64,000 nt of DNA from Herbaspirillum hiltneri N3 (GTDB lineage Bacteria > Pseudomonadota > Gammaproteobacteria > Burkholderiales > Burkholderiaceae_D), in contig NZ_CP011409.1 of NCBI RefSeq assembly GCF_001267925.1, positions 3,348,001 to 3,412,000 of the forward strand. The letters are read 5' to 3'. The first letter of the stretch is position 1; every line of letters starts with the position of its first letter. The translations under genes were made by a program, and so were the position numbers. The notes beneath the pieces are model-generated. The model was not told the origin of the DNA. It did not search any database and was given only the letters and a program-made list of their open reading frames with translations. Of this stretch, positions 1 through 10,157 are shown piece by piece.

Positions 1-2
1 AG

Positions 3-1865
3 CGCCAGCATGTCTACGCTTACGCCCAGAAAACCTTGATGGATTTCAGATCCATCTTGCAGACCGGCCAGATCAACATCGCCAACTCGGCGGTGTCCGG
101 CGGCTCCATCACAGGGGCGCAGATCATTCCGGAAGGTGCGCTGATGAGCCTTAACCGCAACAACGTCATGGTGGAAGGCATCGCGCAATGGCAAGCGCGC
201 GTGGAAGTGCGCCAGGCCGGTGCGCTGATCTACACCACCGTTGTTCCCGCCGGGCCGTTCGCCTTGTCCGATCTGCCGCTGCTAAACTCAGGCAGCGACC
301 TGGAAGTCACCGTGGTGGAAGCGACGGGTGCGCAACGGCGTTTCATCGTTCCGGCTGCGTCGTTGCACAGCGGTTCGTTGGGCAGCCAGCGCGGCTATTC
401 ATTTGCCGTCGGCCGCCAACGCAGTCTCGGCGGCAGCACCGCGCGCCAGCCATGGATCGTTACCGGCTCCGGCGGTTGGAAAATCGGCAAGGACAGCAAT
501 GCCAACGCCGGCCTCATGGCGGCAACTTCATATCAGGCCGGCGCATGGGGCATGGACACGCGCGTGTTCAACAGTACCAGCGTCAGCCTGCAGCAACGCC
601 TGTCCAACGCGACCGGCGAAGGGGTGCACGGTACGCAGGTGAGCCTGTCCAGCAGCAGCCTGCTGTCGACCTCGATCTCGGGCAGCTTTTCGGCAACCCA
701 GCAAACGCTCGGCTATCGCGACCTGGGCGACACCATCGTCGACACGCCCGCCAATGCCGGCGACCTGCAGCACAATCGCTATCGCGGGCAGTACACCGCA
801 TCGCTGAGCTGGAGCAATGCGACGATGGGAACATTCAATGTCGCCTACTCGCGCTCGTCGCTATTCAGCGGCGTCTCGACCCAGCGCGTGACCGGCGCAT
901 GGGGGCAGACATTTTCATTCGGCACGATATCCTTCAACGTCGAACACAATCTCGGCAACAACGGCAATACCGACAGCAACAGCAGCAACACAGTGCCCGT
1001 CAACACCTTCTACCTGACGCTGAGCATTCCGCTCGGACAGCGCAACGTGCGCACCTACGTGAACAACAGCAGCGGCTACAAGCGCTATGGCGCCTCCTAC
1101 AACGAGACGATCAACGAATACGCCAACTACACCGTCTCCGCGGAGCGCAACACCCAGAGCCAGGAAACCGATCTCTCGACGCAGGCGTCGATACTGCCTC
1201 GCTATGCCCAGGTCAACCTCGGCTACTCGCGCGCAGGATCGGGCGCGACCGCCATGAACGGCGGCCTGCGCGGCGGCATGGTGCTGCATCAGCACGGTCT
1301 GACACTGTCGCCCTATCCGATCCAGGACACCTTCGGCATCCTGTCGGTGGGCGATGAGTCGGGCATCCGTGTCAGCACGCCCTACGGCCCGGTGTGGACC
1401 GATCCCTGGGGACAGGCGGTGATTTCGCAGATGGCGCCATATGCCAGCAGCCGGCTTGAAATCGCCACCAAGAGCCTGCCGCGCAATGTCGACATCAAGA
1501 ACGGCTACAAGCTCGTCGAGCCGGGACGAGGCTCAGTCAACTTCGTCACCTTCGATACCATCAAGGTACGGCGCATCCTGCTCAACACCAAGGGCGCCGA
1601 CGGCAATCCGCTGCCCAAGGGGGCTTTCGTGCTGGATGCCGAGGGCCAGTTCGTCACGACGGTGGTCGACGACGGTCAGATTTTCCTGATCAATGGCGTA
1701 CCCAATTCCAAACTCGAAGTCTCGCTCCCGGACGGCAAGCAATGTTCATTGCAATTCGAATTGCCGTCCAGGGCGGATCCCAATATGTTCTTTGAAACTG
1801 CGGAGGCGCGTTGCGGCCCGACTCTGCAAGTACAGCTACAGAAAGCGACCTATGCTCAATTGTGA
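3..1865 (+). CDS. Fimbrial outer-membrane usher, 5' partial
   Basis: Usher of a chaperone-usher pilus: an outer-membrane pore that receives chaperone-bound subunits and threads the fibre outward. The frame is open from base 3, so the true start lies left of the window; ushers are usually about 800 residues and some 620 are present. The visible part begins in the barrel/plug region, with the VEVRQAGALIYTTVVPAGPF stretch typical of ushers, then the barrel strands, and ends in a small C-terminal domain carrying a cysteine pair (GKQC and EARC) as in PapC/FimD. It overlaps the next gene by 14 bp, so the two are probably translationally coupled. The family call is secure; the specific pilus type cannot be told. 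Confidence 0.9.
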   Translation, partial: RQHVYAYAQKTLMDFRSILQTGQINIANSAVSGGSITGAQIIPEGALMSLNRNNVMVEGIAQWQARVEVRQAGALIYTTVVPAGPFALSDLPLLNSGSDLEVTVVEATGAQRRFIVPAASLHSGSLGSQRGYSFAVGRQRSLGGSTARQPWIVTGSGGWKIGKDSNANAGLMAATSYQAGAWGMDTRVFNSTSVSLQQRLSNATGEGVHGTQVSLSSSSLLSTSISGSFSATQQTLGYRDLGDTIVDTPANAGDLQHNRYRGQYTASLSWSNATMGTFNVAYSRSSLFSGVSTQRVTGAWGQTFSFGTISFNVEHNLGNNGNTDSNSSNTVPVNTFYLTLSIPLGQRNVRTYVNNSSGYKRYGASYNETINEYANYTVSAERNTQSQETDLSTQASILPRYAQVNLGYSRAGSGATAMNGGLRGGMVLHQHGLTLSPYPIQDTFGILSVGDESGIRVSTPYGPVWTDPWGQAVISQMAPYASSRLEIATKSLPRNVDIKNGYKLVEPGRGSVNFVTFDTIKVRRILLNTKGADGNPLPKGAFVLDAEGQFVTTVVDDGQIFLINGVPNSKLEVSLPDGKQCSLQFELPSRADPNMFFETAEARCGPTLQVQLQKATYAQL

Positions 1866-2442
1866 ATTCACCCGACGCAGCTCCATGCGCATGCACGCCG
1901 TCCTTGCCGCGCTGCTTGCCTCGGCATCGCTGCATGCGCTGGCGGCGCCCAACGATAATTGCCAGATGCAGATCAGCAATACGGTGATCGACTACGGCCA
2001 GGTCACGCGCGCCGAATTGCTCGGCCGCCAGGTATCGCCCACGGCCTTCGCGCTGGGGAAACAAACCATGACACTCTCGGTCAATTGCCGTCAGCCGGCG
2101 CTGATGACGATATATTTCCGCGGCGCTGCAGGCGACGGCAATGCCTACCGCTTCGGCAACGCCGGCAACTTCGCGTTGAACCTGTCGCTCGCGCAACTGG
2201 ACGGCAAACGCGTCAAGCTCGGGAACGTCAGCGTCACCGGCCAGCAACCGGACAACATGGCGGAGACCGCCGTTCTCTCTCCCGGCATAGGTATCGTGCC
2301 GGTGCAGGACGAACGTACCGTCAAGGGCTCCAGCTTTTCGGTACAGGTGGAAATCGACACCAAGGTTTCCGGCACCGCCAGCCGGGTTGCCGATCGCACG
2401 ACATGGCGCAGCAGCGGCAGCTTCGAGCTCGTGGAAAACTGA
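1852..2442 (+). CDS. Secreted fimbrial subunit/adhesin-like protein
   Basis: Probable structural or tip subunit of the same fimbria. Starting at ATG 1852, which overlaps the usher stop, gives about 196 residues. A hydrophobic signal peptide follows an internal ATG at 1885 (MRMHAVLAALLASASLHALAA), and that ATG is a possible alternative start. The mature part has the two cysteines, about 45-50 residues apart, that form the pilin disulfide (NDNC and SVNC), and it ends in a beta-strand motif GSFELVE as expected for a donor-strand subunit. It resembles DUF1120-type minor fimbrial proteins. No major pilin or chaperone is visible here; they would lie upstream of the window. Confidence 0.75.
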   Translation: MLNCEFTRRSSMRMHAVLAALLASASLHALAAPNDNCQMQISNTVIDYGQVTRAELLGRQVSPTAFALGKQTMTLSVNCRQPALMTIYFRGAAGDGNAYRFGNAGNFALNLSLAQLDGKRVKLGNVSVTGQQPDNMAETAVLSPGIGIVPVQDERTVKGSSFSVQVEIDTKVSGTASRVADRTTWRSSGSFELVEN

Positions 2443-2560
2443 CGGGAAGCTGAAGAGCTACTGACGGCCTTTCAGCAGAAGCGATGTTTTTACACTTTAT
2501 TACAGCGACGTTCAGTGAGGATGCGATACTTTAAGCATTCCCTTTTCTGCATACGGCGTC

Positions 2561-4072
2561 ATGCAACTCTCTCGCAAACATGGTGTGGTCGGATTGCTGG
2601 CATTGAGCCTCGCCGGCGCTTGCGGCGGCGCGTTTGCGCAGGCGCTGAATTCGCAGGAGCAGGCCCTGCACGTACTCAATCGCCTGGCATACGGCCCGCG
2701 TCCGGGCGATGTCGCCACGGTTGAAAAAATGGGCGTCAAGCGCTACATCGACGAGCAGCTCAATCCGGAGCGCATTCCGCTTCCCGCCGAACTGCAAAGC
2801 CGCCTCGATGGCCTGGCGACATACCAGATGAGCACGTCGCAACTCTACGTCGCGTACGGTCCGCCCTCCTTCCCACCCAACACCGCCAGCGCCGACGAAA
2901 AGAATGCCGCGCGCCAGCGCGCCGCAAAAGAAATCACCCCGCAAAGTCATGCCGCACGCTTGTGGCTTGCAACCGAAAGCCCGCGCCAGCTGCAGGAGGT
3001 GATGACGGAATTCTGGTTCAACCATTTCAATATCTTCGAAGGCAAGGAATGGGTGCGCTACTGGGCCGCGGACTATGAAAAGAACGCGATTCGCCCCAAT
3101 GCGCTCGGCAATTTCCGCCAGTTGCTCGGTGCGGTCGCGCATCATCCGGCGATGCTCTATTACCTCGACAACTGGCTCAGCAGCGGCGCCAACACGCCGC
3201 AGGCCAAAGGCCGCTTCAAGGGTCTCAATGAGAACTACGCGCGCGAGCTGATGGAGTTGCACACGCTCGGCGTCGATGGCGGCTACACGCAGGCCGATGT
3301 GATCTCGCTGGCGCGCATCCTGAGCGGCTGGACTATCGTCGTGCCGGACATGAAACAGGGGGGCGACAGGGTGGGCTTCGCCTTCAATCCACAACGGCAT
3401 GACAGCGCCGCCAAACAATTCCTCGGCCGTACGATCACGCCCGCCGGCCAGCAGGAAGGCGAACAGGCGCTCGACATGCTGGCGCGCAATCCGGCCACGG
3501 CGCGCTTCATTGCGACCAAACTGGTGCAGTACTTCGTCTCCGACCAGGCCGATCCGGCGCTGGTGGACAAGCTGGCGCAACGCTTCCTCGCCAGCGACGG
3601 CGACATCAAGACCGTGCTGCGCACTCTGTTCGACAGTCCGCAGTTCTGGTCGCGCCGCAACTACCAGAGCCAGTTCAAGACGCCGTATCAATACGTCGTT
3701 TCCAGCCTGCGCGCCACTGCTACGCCGGTCGTCAACGCCAGGCCGGTGAGCGGTGTCCTCAATCAGTTCGGCATGCCGTTGTACGGCTGGCTGACGCCGG
3801 AGGGCTACAAGTTCTCCGAAGAGGCCTGGCTCAATCCCGACGCGCTGCTGCGCCGGATCAATTTCGCCAATGGCCTCAGCAATGGCAAGTCACCGATCGC
3901 CCGCGCCGAAAATACGCAACCGGCCGCCAACGCGGAAGCCGTTGATCCGGTACGCCTGATCCAGACACTGTCGCCGCTGCTGGACCAGAACGCCGTGACC
4001 GCAATCGCTGCGGCGCCGCCCAACTTGCAAGTCGGCCTGATTCTGGGCGGACCTGCCTTCATGAGACGCTAG
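2561..4072 (+). CDS. DUF1800 family secreted protein
   Basis: A 503-residue protein of the DUF1800 family. Residues 1-27 form a signal peptide (MQLSRKHGVVGLLALSLAG then AFA), so the protein is exported. The family signature LNRLAYGPRPGDVATVE follows at once, with conserved ENYARELMELHTLGVDGGYTQ further on. No enzymatic activity is established for the family and I do not infer one. It lies 8 bp upstream of a DUF1501 gene; the two families are very commonly paired, implying a joint extracytoplasmic role. A short GAGGCGC motif just before the next ATG would serve as its ribosome-binding site. Confidence 0.88.
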   Translation: MQLSRKHGVVGLLALSLAGACGGAFAQALNSQEQALHVLNRLAYGPRPGDVATVEKMGVKRYIDEQLNPERIPLPAELQSRLDGLATYQMSTSQLYVAYGPPSFPPNTASADEKNAARQRAAKEITPQSHAARLWLATESPRQLQEVMTEFWFNHFNIFEGKEWVRYWAADYEKNAIRPNALGNFRQLLGAVAHHPAMLYYLDNWLSSGANTPQAKGRFKGLNENYARELMELHTLGVDGGYTQADVISLARILSGWTIVVPDMKQGGDRVGFAFNPQRHDSAAKQFLGRTITPAGQQEGEQALDMLARNPATARFIATKLVQYFVSDQADPALVDKLAQRFLASDGDIKTVLRTLFDSPQFWSRRNYQSQFKTPYQYVVSSLRATATPVVNARPVSGVLNQFGMPLYGWLTPEGYKFSEEAWLNPDALLRRINFANGLSNGKSPIARAENTQPAANAEAVDPVRLIQTLSPLLDQNAVTAIAAAPPNLQVGLILGGPAFMRR

Positions 4073-4080
4073 GAGGCGCA

Positions 4081-5397
4081 ATGAAACGTCGAGACTTCAT
4101 TCGCTACATGGGCATGGCGGGCAGCGGCGCCATCCTGGTGCCGGTCGGCTTGTCCGGCTGCGCGGTGGTGCCCGCCGGCAAACCGGGCGCCGCCAATGCC
4201 AGCGGCAACGCGCCATTGGCCTACGGCGTTCCTCGCCAGCGTGCACACGCTGACGGCGACGGCACGCCGCGCATGGTGGTGGTGTTCCTGCGCGGCGCCG
4301 TCGACGGTCTCAACGTCGTCGTGCCGCACGGCGACAGGGAGTATTACCAGGCGCGTCCCGGTATCGCCGTCGCACGTCCGGGCCAGAACAACGGAGCCAT
4401 CGACCTGACCGGATACTTCGGCCTGCATCCGTCATTGCGGCCGCTGATGCCATATTGGGACAATGGCCAGTTGGCCTTCGTCCACGCCTCCGGCTCCCCC
4501 GATGGCTCACGTTCGCATTTCGAAGCGCAGGATTACATGGAGACCGGCACGCCGGGCCAGCACAACACCCGCGACGGCTGGATGAATCGCCTGCAAGGCC
4601 GCCTGCCGCCTTCCGAATCGCCGGTGCAGGCGCTGACGCTGGGAGAATCTATCCCGCGCATCCTGAGCGGCCGGCAAGTCGTGGCCAACATGCCGACCGG
4701 CCGCGACGCGGCACGCCCCACCCTGATTGACCAGCCGAAAATCAGTCAGACATACGGCGCCATGTATGCCGGCGACGATGCGCTCGGCAAGGCCTATCGC
4801 GACGGCATCGCGGCGCGCAAGGAATTGATGGCGGAACTGAGCAGCAACGAGCAGCGCATGGCCAACAACGGTGCACCGCTGCCGAACGGCATGGCCATCG
4901 ACGCGTCACGGCTGGGTCGCCTGATGCGCGGCGACCCCAAGATTCGCCTGGGCTTCCTTGCGGTGGGCGGTTGGGATACGCATGCCAACCAGGGCAACGG
5001 CGCGGGGCAACTGGCCGGACGTCTGGCGCCGCTGGCGACCGGACTGGCCACGCTGGCGCAGGAGCTGGGTCCGGCGTTCAACGATACGGTGATCGTGGTA
5101 ATTTCGGAGTTCGGCCGCACCTTCCGCGAAAACGGCAACGGCGGCACCGACCACGGTCACGGCAACGTCATGTGGCTGCTGGGCGGCAACGTGCGCGGGC
5201 GTACGATTTACGGCCAATGGCCGGGGTTGAACAAGACCGAGCTCAACGAGGGACGGGACCTGGCGATCACCACCGACTTCCGCGCCGTGATGTCGACGCT
5301 GGCGGAAAAACACATGCGCATTCCGGACAGCGCCTTGCAGCAGATCTTCCCGCAATACACGATGGGCATGCAGCATGTGTCCAACATTCTGGTGTAG
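4081..5397 (+). CDS. DUF1501 family Tat-type exported protein
   Basis: A 438-residue DUF1501 protein, partner of the preceding DUF1800 gene. The N-terminus carries a twin-arginine motif (KRRDFIRYMG) followed by a hydrophobic stretch and LSGC, which could act as a lipobox, so export folded by Tat, possibly as a lipoprotein, is likely. The core shows family hallmarks: PRMVVVFLRGAVDGLNVVVP near residue 63, HASGSPDGSRSHFEAQDYME, GGWDTHANQG and VVISEFGRTFRENGNGGTDHG. These His/Asp-rich motifs resemble the metal-binding core of alkaline phosphatase/sulfatase-like folds, but the reaction is unknown. A strong bidirectional terminator follows the stop. Confidence 0.88.
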   Translation: MKRRDFIRYMGMAGSGAILVPVGLSGCAVVPAGKPGAANASGNAPLAYGVPRQRAHADGDGTPRMVVVFLRGAVDGLNVVVPHGDREYYQARPGIAVARPGQNNGAIDLTGYFGLHPSLRPLMPYWDNGQLAFVHASGSPDGSRSHFEAQDYMETGTPGQHNTRDGWMNRLQGRLPPSESPVQALTLGESIPRILSGRQVVANMPTGRDAARPTLIDQPKISQTYGAMYAGDDALGKAYRDGIAARKELMAELSSNEQRMANNGAPLPNGMAIDASRLGRLMRGDPKIRLGFLAVGGWDTHANQGNGAGQLAGRLAPLATGLATLAQELGPAFNDTVIVVISEFGRTFRENGNGGTDHGHGNVMWLLGGNVRGRTIYGQWPGLNKTELNEGRDLAITTDFRAVMSTLAEKHMRIPDSALQQIFPQYTMGMQHVSNILV

Positions 5398-5440
5398 AAG
5401 CAGGTGTAAAAGCGGGTGTGTAAACAGGTATTGGACGGAC

Positions 5441-5475
5441 AACAAAAAAGGAGCGAAATCGCTCCTTTTTTTGTT
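5441..5475. terminator. Bidirectional rho-independent terminator
   Basis: An inverted repeat (AAAAAAGGAGC, loop GAAAT with flanking C, GCTCCTTTTTT) with an A-run on the left and a T-run on the right can terminate both the DUF1501 operon (plus) and the isc operon ending at iscX (minus). Confidence 0.9.
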
Positions 5476-5498
5476 GTCATGCCGTCGCCGACGCCGGA

Positions 5499-5693
5499 TT
5501 ATTCCGCTTCCTCGATCCACGCCGCCTGAATCGCTTCGAGAATTTTTTCTCCCGAGCGATTGGCATCATCGTCAAAACCATCCAGCTCCATCACCCAGCG
5601 ATGCAGGTCGGTGAAACGAATGGTCTTGGGATCAATGTCCGGGAATTTATCGTTGAGTTCTTCGGCGATATGTTGAATGTCGGTCCATTTCAT
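5499..5693 (-). CDS. iscX: IscX, Fe-S assembly accessory protein
   Basis: A 64-residue acidic protein matching IscX (YfhJ), which binds IscS and Fe2+ and modulates Fe-S cluster formation. Length and sequence (MKWTDIQHIAEELNDKFPDI at the start, FTDLHRWVMELDGFDDD in the middle) fit the family throughout. It is the last gene of the isc operon, 40 bp after fdx, as in Escherichia coli, and is followed by the shared terminator. Confidence 0.95.
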   Translation of the reverse strand: MKWTDIQHIAEELNDKFPDIDPKTIRFTDLHRWVMELDGFDDDANRSGEKILEAIQAAWIEEAE

Positions 5694-5733
5694 GGCTGCC
5701 TCGCTAGCATTGGTCGCACACTACCAGCCGGAA

Positions 5734-6072
5734 TCAATGATTCTCGCTGGCGTGGTTGATGGTGTACTTCGGAATTTCGACGACCAGGTCATCGTCGCCC
5801 AGCACCACCTGGCAAGACAGGCGCGAATTCGCTTCGAGGCCCCAGGCCATGTCGAGCAAATCCTCTTCCTTGTCGGTCGGATCGTCCAGGGTATCGAAGC
5901 CTTCCCGGATCACCACATGGCAAGTGGTACAGGCGCAGGATTTCTCGCACGCGTGTTCGATGTCGACGTCGCTGTCGAGCATGGCGTCGCACAGGCTCTT
6001 GCCGGCCGGTGCATCGATGACGGCGCCGTCAGGGCAAAAGGTGGGGTGTGGAAGTATGACGATTTGTGGCAC
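5734..6072 (-). CDS. fdx: ISC-type [2Fe-2S] ferredoxin
   Basis: A 112-residue adrenodoxin-type ferredoxin that supplies electrons to the ISC machinery. Cluster ligands sit at the expected positions C42, C48, C51 and C87 (HACEKSCACTTCH and SRLSCQ), with the extra C46 usual in this family. It lies 27 bp after hscA and before iscX in the operon. Confidence 0.96.
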   Translation of the reverse strand: MPQIVILPHPTFCPDGAVIDAPAGKSLCDAMLDSDVDIEHACEKSCACTTCHVVIREGFDTLDDPTDKEEDLLDMAWGLEANSRLSCQVVLGDDDLVVEIPKYTINHASENH

Positions 6073-6099
6073 GGTATTTACCTTTAATGACTTTGTCTT

Positions 6100-7965
<1,866 letters not shown>

Positions 7966-7984
7966 AGTCGATTAATTCCGGCAA

Positions 7985-8599
7985 TTATTCCGGCAAAGCA
8001 ATGCGGATACCGAGACCCACAAACGCACAGCCGGCAAGCCTGTTCAAATAGAGAGCGGCACGCGCCTGACGCTTGAAATACGCGCCGACGATGCCGGAGA
8101 AAAATGCAATCGCGCTGAAGATCGCCAGCGCCTGGAGGATGAACACCACCGCCAGCAACAGCATCTGCCAGGCCACATGGCCCGCTTGCACATTGACGAA
8201 TTGCGGCAGGAAGGCGATGAAAAATAGCGTCACCTTGGGATTGAGAATATTGGCGATCACGCTTTGCCAGTAAATGCGCGACAGGCTGACCGGCGTCATC
8301 GTCGCCTCCAGCGACATCGATGCAGCGGAGCGCAAGGTACGGATGCCGAGATACACCAGATAAGCGGCGCCGGCATACTGCAAGGCGTGATACGCGGCCG
8401 GGTACGCCTTGATGATGGCGGCGAAGCCAAGCACCGCCAGCAAGGTATGGAAAAACAATCCGGAAGAAAAGCCCAGCGCGGCAACGAATCCGGCCTTCTT
8501 GCCTTGGGCGACACCGCGCGTGAGCACGTAAATATTGTCGGGCCCCGGCGCCAGGGTCAGCATCATCGCGGCGACAAGGAACAGGAATACGTCAGGCAT
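7985..8599 (-). CDS. LysE/RhtB family exporter
   Basis: A 204-residue inner-membrane amino-acid or metabolite exporter of the LysE/RhtB family. The N-terminus has the family motif LAPGPDNIYVLTRGVAQGKKAG, and about six hydrophobic segments follow. It starts 6 bp after the hscB stop and ends 19 bp before hscA, so it is almost certainly cotranscribed with the Fe-S genes. Its substrate cannot be read from sequence. A role in exporting an amino acid linked to cysteine desulfuration, or plain hitch-hiking, are both open. Confidence 0.93.
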   Translation of the reverse strand: MPDVFLFLVAAMMLTLAPGPDNIYVLTRGVAQGKKAGFVAALGFSSGLFFHTLLAVLGFAAIIKAYPAAYHALQYAGAAYLVYLGIRTLRSAASMSLEATMTPVSLSRIYWQSVIANILNPKVTLFFIAFLPQFVNVQAGHVAWQMLLLAVVFILQALAIFSAIAFFSGIVGAYFKRQARAALYLNRLAGCAFVGLGIRIALPE

Positions 8600-8605
8600 G
8601 GCGCA

Positions 8606-9121
8606 TCAACCTTCGATCAAGGCGAAAGCATTGCCGATCTCTTCGCCGAATTTTTCCAGGAACATCAATTGGCGCACCGACTGCGCGGCGCCGGCAAAAT
8701 CATCGGCGTCGAGCAAGGTTTCAATGTGGGCGACGGTGTCTTTCCTGGCGCTACGCAAGGCGCGGTCGAGCTGTTCCAGCGCATCGATGTTCTTGCCTGC
8801 GCGCGCGTCGTCGAGTTCTTCACGCCATTCCATTTGCTGCATCAGGAACGCGGCCGGCATGGCGGTGTTGGATTCGGTTTCGAGATCGACGCCGTTGAGC
8901 TCGCACAGATACGTGGCGCGCTTGAGCGGATTTTTGAGAGTCTGGTAGGCCTCGTTGGCGCGCGTGGCCCATTGCATGGCGACGCGCTTTTCAGCGCCGG
9001 TCGCGTGGGCGAACTTGTCGGGATGGGCCTGGTTCTGCACACCGTGGTACGCCTTTTCCAACGCTGTCAGATCGACGGCAAAGCGTTGCGGTAATTGGAA
9101 AAGCGCGAAATGATTTTGCAT
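8606..9121 (-). CDS. hscB: J-domain co-chaperone HscB
   Basis: HscB (Hsc20), about 171 residues, a J-protein that brings IscU to HscA and stimulates its ATPase. The HPD motif is present (QNQAHPDKF) in an N-terminal J-domain starting NHFALFQLPQRFAVD, followed by the C-terminal helical domain that binds IscU. I start it at ATG 9121 (MQNHFALF); the open frame runs 19 codons further but crosses a terminator hairpin and is not conserved. Expression depends on read-through of that hairpin. Confidence 0.95.
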   Translation of the reverse strand: MQNHFALFQLPQRFAVDLTALEKAYHGVQNQAHPDKFAHATGAEKRVAMQWATRANEAYQTLKNPLKRATYLCELNGVDLETESNTAMPAAFLMQQMEWREELDDARAGKNIDALEQLDRALRSARKDTVAHIETLLDADDFAGAAQSVRQLMFLEKFGEEIGNAFALIEG

Positions 9122-9148
9122 ACGTTGTGCAAACGGAGAGCGGATGGG

Positions 9149-9185
9149 TAAAAAATAAAAAGCCTGTCCGGACTTCAACAGGCTT
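9149..9185 (-). terminator. Terminator-like hairpin between iscA and hscB
   Basis: On the minus strand an 8-bp stem AAGCCTGT/ACAGGCTT with a 10-nt loop is followed by TTTATTTTTT, a textbook rho-independent terminator. It lies only 28 nt before the hscB start, with no room for a promoter after it, so it should act as a partial terminator that lowers hscB-hscA-fdx expression relative to iscSUA. Confidence 0.85.
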
Positions 9186-9329
9186 GGCAGAACAACGCTT
9201 CAGAGGCTATCGCTACGACTATTCTGGCTAAGCACTAGACTACATTGCACATCAATTCGCAGACCCGCCGAATCTCCGGCAAACGCCGCCGCATCGTGCG
9301 GCGTCTCGGGATGCAACGACCAACTCAGA

Positions 9330-9653
9330 TCAGATGCGGAAGCTTTCACCGCAGCCGCACTCATCCTTCATGTTCGGATTCTGGAACTTGAAGCCTTCGT
9401 TGAGACCTTCGCGGGCGAAGTCGAGCTCGGTGCCGTCGATGTAGGGCAAGCTCTTGGGATCGACAAAAACGCGAATGCCGCGCGACTCGAACACCTGGTC
9501 TTCCGGTGTTTCCTCGTCCACATATTCCAGCTTGTAGGCCAGGCCGGAACAACCGGTCGTGCGCACGCCAAGGCGCAGGCCCAAGCCTTTGCCGCGGCGC
9601 TCCATGTAGCGGCTGATGTGTTTTGCAGCTTTTTCAGTCAGTGTGATTGCCAT
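9330..9653 (-). CDS. iscA: IscA, A-type Fe-S carrier
   Basis: A 107-residue A-type carrier that takes clusters from IscU and hands them to apoproteins. The three conserved cysteines are C35 (TTGCSG) and C99/C101 (ECGCGESF). It follows iscU by 39 bp and is separated from hscB by about 200 bp holding a terminator hairpin. Confidence 0.97.
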   Translation of the reverse strand: MAITLTEKAAKHISRYMERRGKGLGLRLGVRTTGCSGLAYKLEYVDEETPEDQVFESRGIRVFVDPKSLPYIDGTELDFAREGLNEGFKFQNPNMKDECGCGESFRI

Positions 9654-9692
9654 GATGCTTGCCCTTCGCGTGCTTCTCGTTTGCGCCCTGAA

Positions 9693-10097
9693 TCAGGCCG
9701 CAGCCTTTTGCTCAACGCTGCCGTGTTTCGCCTTGTAGTCCTGCACCGCCGCCTTGATGGCGTCTTCTGCCAGGATCGAGCAGTGGATCTTCACCGGCGG
9801 CAACGCCAGTTCTTCCGCGATTTGAGTGTTCTTGATCGACAGGGCCTGATCCAGCGTCTTGCCCTTGACCCATTCGGTCACCAGAGAAGACGAGGCGATG
9901 GCCGAACCGCAGCCGTAAGTTTTGAACTTGGCGTCCAGGATCACGCCATCGTCGCCGACCTTGATCTGCAACTTCATGACGTCGCCGCAAGCCGGCGCGC
10001 CGACCATACCTGTGCCTACGGTCTCGTCGCCCTTTTCGAAGGCGCCGACGTTACGTGGGTTTTCGTAGTGATCGAGTACTTTTTCCGAGTAAGACAT
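9693..10097 (-). CDS. iscU: Fe-S scaffold IscU
   Basis: A 134-residue scaffold on which [2Fe-2S] and [4Fe-4S] clusters are built. Ligands C37, D39, C63, H105 and C106 are all present, as is the HscA recognition motif LPPVK (99-103). It follows iscS by 60 bp in the isc operon. Confidence 0.98.
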   Translation of the reverse strand: MSYSEKVLDHYENPRNVGAFEKGDETVGTGMVGAPACGDVMKLQIKVGDDGVILDAKFKTYGCGSAIASSSLVTEWVKGKTLDQALSIKNTQIAEELALPPVKIHCSILAEDAIKAAVQDYKAKHGSVEQKAAA

Positions 10098-10157
10098 TTG
10101 ATGCTCCTTGATGAGATCGCCTCGCCATACATATGGGGGCGTTTTTCATTTTTGCGA

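Noticed and set aside
9287..9303. CGCCGC/GCGGCG hairpin between iscA and hscB
   Set aside because: Short stem with no T-run; the nearby 9149-9185 structure is the convincing terminator.
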